Shown: one piece after another, positions 35,493 through 41,322 of the stretch | Numbering within the stretch: position 1 is the stretch's first letter | Layout of the letters: every line of letters starts with the position of its first letter | Source of the DNA: a virus | Length of the DNA: 44,106 nt | IMG/VR virus record: IMGVR_UViG_3300021961_005366 | Location: 1 to 44,106 of that record | Strand: one strand, 5' to 3' | Translations under genes and position numbers: made by a program | Notes under the pieces: generated by a model | The model's database searches: none | What the model was told of the DNA's origin: nothing | The model's input: the letters and a program-made list of their open reading frames with translations, nothing else

Positions 35493-36562
35493 TGGATATA
35501 AGAGTAGTATTACGAAACCCTTTTAACAAACGCAAAACAGTAGACTATATTATTGAGGTGCAGGAGCATCCAATGGCCAGTTACTGGTACAATGCACTAA
35601 ACAGTTTGTTAGAAAGCAAGCCCTATTTAGAAAAAAACTTTTGTTTTATGGGCTTTCCAGACGCACCACGTTCGCTTGAATTTTTGTGTAAAGAATTACA
35701 ATGGGTCAAAGATACTATCAATGATTGTTTCAATGGTACTTACGAAATTCGTGAAATCTTTACACCCAAGACTATGCGTGATGGGTTAAATCCTAATCAA
35801 CATATCATGAACGCACTACACAACCATTTTGAAATACTTCAAGGCGAAGCATGGGAATTAAGTGACTGGTATAAACGTGCAGACTATCCTACTAAATTTG
35901 CTATACGACAACTAAACAATATCTGTCACGAAGCAGAAAGTCTAATGCTATCACAAAAGAAAAAGATAGAAGCACCGCAATGGATTCGCCCCAGTCAGAT
36001 TACAACATTTCTAAATGCTCCACGCTTTGATTATCCTGAAGCACACAAACGAACATTTGATAAAACACGCTATGACCGCACGTTTGGCACAGTGTATCAA
36101 CACTGGACACAGATTGGTAAAACTCTGTATGAAGTGTTTGTGGATGAAGGCGCACCTGATCTTGATGAAGCAATGTGCGAAGCAATTACACATTTAAGAT
36201 ATTACTCAGGAGAGTTTGACATCGAATGGAGTCGTGATGTAACCTATGCAGGCGATTATCCTTGGCACAAACAGCGCATGGATGAATATGCAGAATGGTT
36301 AGAGCGCAATGGGTTTAGACACGACGATCCGCAATACAACTACGGCTTCCATGAAGTAGGACAAGTTAATATGAAGCGTAGTTTTAGTACAGACGTGCCC
36401 GAAGAAGTGTGGGCTATTGTCAGTGAGCATTTAGATATTGTGCGTATTGAAACAGGACAAGCAAGTGCTGACTTTGAATACTGTTGGACAGATTCAGACT
36501 ATTATGCACAACAGATTAACTTTATGAGACCCGGATATGATTATAGTAGCAAATGGATGTAG
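35492..36562 (+). CDS. Unknown protein (356 aa)
   Basis: ATG at 35492 (MDIRVVLRNPFNKRK) overlaps the previous stop and has GGGATGG 8 bases upstream; an earlier in-frame ATG at 35483 is less likely. No family is recognised. Visible features are NALNSLLESKPYLEKNFCFM, a helical middle (SDWYKRADYPTKFAIRQLNN, then CHEAESLMLSQKKKIEAPQW) and a Tyr/Trp/Asp-rich second half (YSGEFDIEWSRDVTY, YNYGFHEVGQVNM, FEYCWTDSDYY). The aromatic and acidic content would suit a ligand-binding protein. There is no membrane segment. Its stop lies within the next gene, a hydrolase, with a 26-base overlap. Confidence 0.7.
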   Translation: MDIRVVLRNPFNKRKTVDYIIEVQEHPMASYWYNALNSLLESKPYLEKNFCFMGFPDAPRSLEFLCKELQWVKDTINDCFNGTYEIREIFTPKTMRDGLNPNQHIMNALHNHFEILQGEAWELSDWYKRADYPTKFAIRQLNNICHEAESLMLSQKKKIEAPQWIRPSQITTFLNAPRFDYPEAHKRTFDKTRYDRTFGTVYQHWTQIGKTLYEVFVDEGAPDLDEAMCEAITHLRYYSGEFDIEWSRDVTYAGDYPWHKQRMDEYAEWLERNGFRHDDPQYNYGFHEVGQVNMKRSFSTDVPEEVWAIVSEHLDIVRIETGQASADFEYCWTDSDYYAQQINFMRPGYDYSSKWM

Positions 36563-37520
36563 TTTTATCTACGGTAATGAACTAAGCGACATGCGCTATA
36601 CAGGTTCTCCTAGTCGTTTGACTTATCCGGCACTATTAAGTCGAGGACATGAATATTATTGTGTAGCCACAGGCGGTGCAAGCAATCAAGCAATAACAAG
36701 AACCACAATGGATGCTTGCAGAACATATCAGCCAGACTTTGTGTTTGTGCAATGGACATTTCCTAATAGATATGAGTTTAGATTTGACTTCTATACAGGG
36801 CAAAAAAAGTCTCCGTGGTATGACATTAACGCATGGGCAATCAAAGACATTGACAAATTACATGAAATAGAACAAGAGTTTCATACACAAAACGACGGCA
36901 TTTTACAAACACAGATCAATACAATTAAGAAGGATATTGCCAGTGGTGTTAGTGACTTTGCCAAAGTCTATTACAAATACATTGCTATTAACGAATATTG
37001 GGAAGTGTATTCTACACTCAAAGAAATAGTATTATTACAAAATTACTTAAAAGCACACAATATTGGTTATCTCTTTACTACCGCTGATAACTGTATCTTA
37101 AATAATTGGACCATAGAAACAAATACACAAAAACGTAGAACCAGTACACCTCTGGGATTTCAACCTTGGCCAATCAACGACGAAGACGTAAAACTAGACG
37201 ACACCATACTAACACTCTACGAAGAAATAGACTTTGATAAGTTTTGGTGGTTCCCTGTGCCCAGTCCCTATACAAACAAAAATCAACGCCCTGAATGGTG
37301 GCCCAAAGGATACGGGTCTTGGGACAATGAGCGCAACACATGGGTAGAAGAAGATGGTAGCGAACCCGTTATTGACGAAGACCTACAACCAAGAGGTTTT
37401 TACCAGTGGGCAGTTGAAAATAAATATCCAGTAGGCACCACGCATCCATTAGATGAAGCGCATGCCGCGGCCGCTGAATTATTACGGGAGACATTCAATG
37501 TTCATAGTAAGATGGTTTAA
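36537..37520 (+). CDS. SGNH/GDSL-type hydrolase (327 aa)
   Basis: ATG overlaps the previous gene by 26 bases. Block I is IVANGCSFIYGNEL with S9 as likely nucleophile, block II VATGGASNQAI (about 43-53), block III region PDFVFVQWTFPNR (about 67-79), and near the end THPLDEAHAAAAELL supplies a DxxH-like Asp/His pair. It is about twice the size of the hydrolase at 33340, with a long insert (about 90-290) that includes a Trp/Pro-rich stretch, FWWFPVPSPYTN. A deacylase or deacetylase acting on glycan or a modified metabolite is the usual family role. The next tiny gene starts inside its end. Confidence 0.75.
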   Translation: MIIVANGCSFIYGNELSDMRYTGSPSRLTYPALLSRGHEYYCVATGGASNQAITRTTMDACRTYQPDFVFVQWTFPNRYEFRFDFYTGQKKSPWYDINAWAIKDIDKLHEIEQEFHTQNDGILQTQINTIKKDIASGVSDFAKVYYKYIAINEYWEVYSTLKEIVLLQNYLKAHNIGYLFTTADNCILNNWTIETNTQKRRTSTPLGFQPWPINDEDVKLDDTILTLYEEIDFDKFWWFPVPSPYTNKNQRPEWWPKGYGSWDNERNTWVEEDGSEPVIDEDLQPRGFYQWAVENKYPVGTTHPLDEAHAAAAELLRETFNVHSKMV

Positions 37521-37608
37521 GCGAATGCACAATCGCATTAAACTTGAAATTCAATATCGCAAAAAGCTAAAAGAATTACGCAAGAGAGATCCTTTTATAT
37601 ACAAATAA
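37498..37608 (+). CDS. Very small basic protein (36 aa)
   Basis: ATG has GGGAG 7 bases upstream and overlaps the hydrolase gene by 23 bases. The product is basic and helical (MFIVRWFKRMHNRIKLEIQY, then KKLKELRKRDPFIYK). Tiny proteins ending in RDPFIYK or very similar are, as I recall, widespread in cyanophages. The good ribosome site and this familiar tail support a real gene. An amphipathic membrane-associated or nucleic-acid-contacting peptide are both possible. Confidence 0.65.
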   Translation: MFIVRWFKRMHNRIKLEIQYRKKLKELRKRDPFIYK

Positions 37609-37624
37609 TGTTAGGTGAGTATTA

Positions 37625-39109
37625 GTGAGCATACTAGGAATATCAGCAGGGTTTCATGATTCGGCAATCTCTGTTGTTGATCAATCAGGAACGATTACAT
37701 TTGCAAGTCACAGCGAACGCTATAGCAGACAAAAAAACGACGCCAATCTCTGTAGAGAATTACTCAGCGAAGTAGACTTCGCTGACATTGATACCATTGC
37801 TTATTACGAACGACCTTTTAAAAAACAACTTAGACAGTTATATGCCGGACAAGGTTTTAAGTTTGATCAACTATTTGTACGACAGTTATTAAAACAGCAT
37901 GGTGTTCCTTTTTCTTGCCGTACTAAAATCAAATGTTATGATCATCATCTAAGTCATGTTGCCGCAGGATTTCAAACTTCACCGTTTACGGATGCAACTG
38001 TTGTAGTAATTGATGCCATTGGAGAATTTACTACAGCAAGTATTTGGAAGGCAAATTATAACGCCGATGGTAAAGTCGTTTATGAATGTTTGTGGAAGCA
38101 AGGCTATCCTCACAGTTTAGGATTGTTTTATAGTGCATTTACTAAACACATTGGTTTGCATCCTCTTGATGAAGAATATATTTTAATGGGCATGGCGGCG
38201 TGGGGCGAAAACAAACACTTTGATAAAATCTATAACGATCATGTTGATAACATCAGCGAGTTTAGATTTAAAAAGAATCTACACGCTGGATTAGATGAGG
38301 ACTATCTGATTGAAGCACTGGATGTTGACATTGCGGCTAGTGTGCAAGCAATCACAGAACACATGGTGCATAGACTGGTTAATAAAGCACGTCATATGCA
38401 CTGGAGTCGCAACCTAGTATTAATGGGCGGTGTTGCACTTAACTGTGTAGCAAACAGCAAACTCAATGACGACTATCAAAACATTTGGATTATGCCCAAC
38501 CCAGGCGATGCAGGTTCTAGCTTAGGTGCCGCGGCCCTAGCATACGGCAAGCGATTAAACTGGCAAGGTCCAATGTTGGGTTACAACATACCAGGTGCGT
38601 ATCCTGTTAACAGAATTATTGAAGCACTGTTGGAAAAACAGATCGTTGGTGTAGCAAGCGGGTCAGCAGAGTTTGGTCCACGTGCGCTAGGGCATCGCAG
38701 TTTGCTGGCAGACCCAAGAGGTCCAGACATCAAAGACCGTGTAAATGAAATTAAACGTAGGCAGAAGTTTAGACCTTTTGCGCCAATGATTTTAGCTGAG
38801 CAAGTAGAACAATATTTTGATATGCCAAAAAGCTGGCAAGAATCACCTTATATGCAAAGCGTTGGAGTTTGTCGAGACCCAGATCAGTTTCCAGCAATTT
38901 GTCATGTAGATAAAACCAGTCGAGTACAAACAGTAGGAAAAGAACCACAGTTTGCTGGAGTGCGTGAACTACTCGAAAAGTGGTTTGTGCTAACAGGTTG
39001 TCCTATGTTGCTAAACACAAGTCTAAACATACGAGGAGAACCAATGGTTAATACTCGCAATGATGCAGATCGTTTTGAAGACCAATATGGAGTAGAAGTA
39101 GTATCATGA
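37625..39109 (+). CDS. Carbamoyltransferase, NodU/CmcH family (494 aa)
   Basis: GTG start (MSILGISAGFHDSAISVVDQ) with an AGGTGAG about 7 bases upstream. The N-terminal domain has the ASKHA-type fold with HHLSHVAAGF (H107, H108, H111 as metal/catalytic histidines) and VVVIDAIGEFTTA. MGGVALNCVANSKLN and NPGDAGSSLGAAALAYG are family signatures. The C-terminal YrdC-like part has SAEFGPRALGHRSLLADPR and LNTSLNIRGEPMV. Family members move carbamoyl from carbamoyl phosphate, via carbamoyl-AMP, onto a hydroxyl of a sugar or antibiotic. All key segments look intact, so it is probably active. It links the island to O-carbamoylation of a glycan or small molecule. Confidence 0.92.
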   Translation: MSILGISAGFHDSAISVVDQSGTITFASHSERYSRQKNDANLCRELLSEVDFADIDTIAYYERPFKKQLRQLYAGQGFKFDQLFVRQLLKQHGVPFSCRTKIKCYDHHLSHVAAGFQTSPFTDATVVVIDAIGEFTTASIWKANYNADGKVVYECLWKQGYPHSLGLFYSAFTKHIGLHPLDEEYILMGMAAWGENKHFDKIYNDHVDNISEFRFKKNLHAGLDEDYLIEALDVDIAASVQAITEHMVHRLVNKARHMHWSRNLVLMGGVALNCVANSKLNDDYQNIWIMPNPGDAGSSLGAAALAYGKRLNWQGPMLGYNIPGAYPVNRIIEALLEKQIVGVASGSAEFGPRALGHRSLLADPRGPDIKDRVNEIKRRQKFRPFAPMILAEQVEQYFDMPKSWQESPYMQSVGVCRDPDQFPAICHVDKTSRVQTVGKEPQFAGVRELLEKWFVLTGCPMLLNTSLNIRGEPMVNTRNDADRFEDQYGVEVVS

Positions 39110-39528
39110 AAATAAAAGATTGGAGTAGACCTACAGCATTATTTTTAGGAAGGTTTCAACCCTGGCATAGTGGACATCGTGCTATTGTAGACCAGATTTT
39201 TTATAAAAATGATTTGACAACGCCTACAGAACGCAGAACTAATCGCGCCAGTCAATTGGTTATTATGGTGCGTAGTCCCAGCGCAACGGATCCGCACACA
39301 TTTGAACAAATAAAAGAAATGATTGTTAATGATATCAATCTTGCATATCCTCACGCTTATGAAGTAATGGAAGTGCCTAATATCACTAATATATTCTTTG
39401 GGCGCAGTATTGGGTTTGAAATGGAAAGAATATATCTAAGTGATGATCTTGAACCAGTAGAAAATACCACAACTACTCGTGTAGAAAAACAACATTTTAA
39501 TAAAGATTTTTGGGCAGGCAGACAATAA
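39106..39528 (+). CDS. Small nucleotidyltransferase, NMNAT/cytidylyltransferase-like (140 aa)
   Basis: ATG overlaps the previous stop (ATGA). LFLGRFQPWHSGHRAIVDQI contains the HxGH motif (H21-S22-G23-H24) of the nucleotidylyltransferase superfamily. SQLVIMVRSPSA is the following strand. The C-terminal ISSTxxR-like signature is represented by TTTTRVEKQ (about 125-133). The protein is shorter than a full NMN adenylyltransferase. It may make an activated sugar, polyol or NAD-like intermediate; an NDP-sugar or CDP-linked precursor for the glycosyltransferases would fit the context but is inference. Confidence 0.8.
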   Translation: MKIKDWSRPTALFLGRFQPWHSGHRAIVDQIFYKNDLTTPTERRTNRASQLVIMVRSPSATDPHTFEQIKEMIVNDINLAYPHAYEVMEVPNITNIFFGRSIGFEMERIYLSDDLEPVENTTTTRVEKQHFNKDFWAGRQ

Positions 39529-40028
39529 TGGCAAAACTTAAATTAATACACTATCCAGATCCTATACTAGATAAACCTCTTGACCCAGTTGACATCAACG
39601 ACCCTAAATTTGATCCAGTAGAAGTCAAACGTCAAATGGTTGAGTTAATGATAACAGAAAAAGGAATAGGACTCAGTGCAAATCAAGTTGGATTAACAAA
39701 AACATTTTTTGTTATAGGCGAAGACCCAGCGTCTGCAACTATGTGTATTAATCCTAAGTTTAGTGCAGACGCAACTGACATGGTTGAGGACTACGAAGGT
39801 TGTTTGAGCTTTCCAGGTGTGTATGTAAAGATTAAACGTCCACGTAAGATTACAGCAGAATTTTACAACGAAAAACTAGAACTGATTACTAGCGAATTAA
39901 CCAATTACACTGCACGTTGCTACATGCACGAACTAGATCATTTGTTAGGCATTACAATGCGGGACCGTGTTAGCAAACTACGTTGGGATATGGCTGTAAA
40001 GAAAGCACGTAAAGCACTTAAAAGATGA
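39528..40028 (+). CDS. def: Peptide deformylase (166 aa)
   Basis: The ATG at 39528 overlaps the previous stop (TAATG) and is preferred to an upstream TTG at 39510. All three signature motifs are intact: GIGLSANQ (46-53, usually GxGLAAxQ, here Ser for the first Ala), EGCLS (90-94) with the metal-binding C92, and HELDH (134-138) with both metal-binding histidines and the catalytic glutamate. It removes the formyl group from new polypeptides. Phage versions are common in marine phages and are often thought to favour rapid turnover of host or phage proteins. Normal length for a phage enzyme. Confidence 0.95.
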   Translation: MAKLKLIHYPDPILDKPLDPVDINDPKFDPVEVKRQMVELMITEKGIGLSANQVGLTKTFFVIGEDPASATMCINPKFSADATDMVEDYEGCLSFPGVYVKIKRPRKITAEFYNEKLELITSELTNYTARCYMHELDHLLGITMRDRVSKLRWDMAVKKARKALKR

Positions 40029-40243
40029 AACTAGATCTACATGGCTATACAGTACATGATGCTTGGCAAAAGTATCAGGACTTTATTAGCCATGTGGATG
40101 CAAAAAGCGTAGTAGTTGTTACCGGGCAAGGACAAATAGAACAAGAGTTTTTGCGTTGGAATCATCCTTCACGAGTTAGAGAAATACAAAAGCTACCCAG
40201 TCGCGGAGCATTTAGAATAATGTTTTACAAATCACGAAGCTGA
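40025..40243 (+). CDS. Smr (small MutS-related) domain protein (72 aa)
   Basis: ATG overlaps the deformylase stop (ATGA). LDLHGYTVHDAW (3-14) is the Smr LDLHG motif, VVVVTGQGQ (29-37) is the TGxG loop (usually THGKG or TGKG), and GAFRIMFY is the closing strand. It is a minimal stand-alone domain. Smr domains cut or bind branched DNA or RNA; in bacteria some rescue stalled ribosomes by cleaving mRNA. Its 3' end overlaps, tail to tail, the minus-strand glycosyltransferase-like gene by 19 bases. Confidence 0.85.
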   Translation: MKLDLHGYTVHDAWQKYQDFISHVDAKSVVVVTGQGQIEQEFLRWNHPSRVREIQKLPSRGAFRIMFYKSRS

Positions 40244-41322
40244 TGCTCAAGTTCGTTCCATGCACTATCTAAAAATCCTGTGCTTTCAAACCACCGACGA
40301 TTATGAAGAAGAACCTCTGACATTTCGTTTAACATGGTCTCTAATTCTTCATTGGATCGCATGCACAAATTAGCAACAACGTTGTTTACTGCCAGTAAGC
40401 GTTTAACAGGATCCTCAATTTGATCGTAGCTTTCATCCCACCAACGATCAAAAGTTAAAAAGCCATAGCTTTTTAGATAAGCAAGATTGTGTGCTGGACC
40501 TAGAAGCACAAAAGGCATCATACTAACAATTGGTTTAAAAATCTTTTCTGTTAAATGACATTTGCGTGTCCAGTATTCAGTTTCCGTTACTACAAACAAA
40601 AACGATTCCATACATTGATCAATCGCACCAAGATTCATACTTCCGTTTGGTATGTGTTCATGTTCGTCTGTGTCTATACGCAATTCTGTAATCTCAGCAT
40701 CTTCTAGTGCTTTTATTACCCAATCAATATCAATTTGGTATTGATCTTTCGCCCAATATAATTGTTGAACGTTACTGCCGTGAACAGGGCAATTAGAACT
40801 ATAACTAACGTGTCCAAAATCTAATAGATTACGTCTAGCTAAATCAGCAACATGTAGTGTTCTATAACTACGGGCATTACCTGTTATTCGGTTAAATGAA
40901 ATAAATTTTTTGTTGACTTTTCGCTCATCTGGTTTTATAATAGCAGGAACATAACGGTAACCACGAAACCAGTCATGAGCGGCAAAAATATGAAAAAAGT
41001 AGTAAACATCAATAAGGTTGTATTTTTCCAAGAAGTAGTTTTTAGCGTCGCTGTTCTGTTCAGTGTTAAGTAATAATACACGGTTATGTTCGTTGTGAAC
41101 AAAACGATCAAACACCCAATCAAAGATAGGTTCATTAAATCCTGGTATTAAAGGTTCTTGATCGTAACATAATAAAATAGGTCCGTTGTCGCCAGAATTG
41201 TGATATTCAATTTCTTCGACGGTGGTTCCGCCAAATGGAAAAAGGTATACTACTTTGACTTCGCCCCAAATGTTTTTAGCAAGCCTGAATATGTTTTCAT
41301 AATGAGAGTGAATATTATACAT
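40225..41322 (-). CDS. Glycosyltransferase-like protein (365 aa), minus strand
   Basis: The only long minus-strand gene in the window. Its ATG (41322-41320) shares two bases with the opposite-strand ATG at 41321. The C-terminal half has FLFVVTETEYWTRKCHLTEK followed by IFKPIVSMMPFVLLGPAHNL, then LKSYGFLTFDRWWDESYD (overall about 242-303). This resembles the donor-binding half of exostosin/fucosyltransferase-type GT-B enzymes, where E..FK..(M/I)PF..G..N...L...GF.TF...W.E.YD is a common pattern. The N-terminal half has LLCYDQEPL. No membrane segment. The sugar is unknown; the GT-B family placement is by pattern memory. Confidence 0.65.
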   Translation of the reverse strand: MYNIHSHYENIFRLAKNIWGEVKVVYLFPFGGTTVEEIEYHNSGDNGPILLCYDQEPLIPGFNEPIFDWVFDRFVHNEHNRVLLLNTEQNSDAKNYFLEKYNLIDVYYFFHIFAAHDWFRGYRYVPAIIKPDERKVNKKFISFNRITGNARSYRTLHVADLARRNLLDFGHVSYSSNCPVHGSNVQQLYWAKDQYQIDIDWVIKALEDAEITELRIDTDEHEHIPNGSMNLGAIDQCMESFLFVVTETEYWTRKCHLTEKIFKPIVSMMPFVLLGPAHNLAYLKSYGFLTFDRWWDESYDQIEDPVKRLLAVNNVVANLCMRSNEELETMLNEMSEVLLHNRRWFESTGFLDSAWNELEHQLRDL

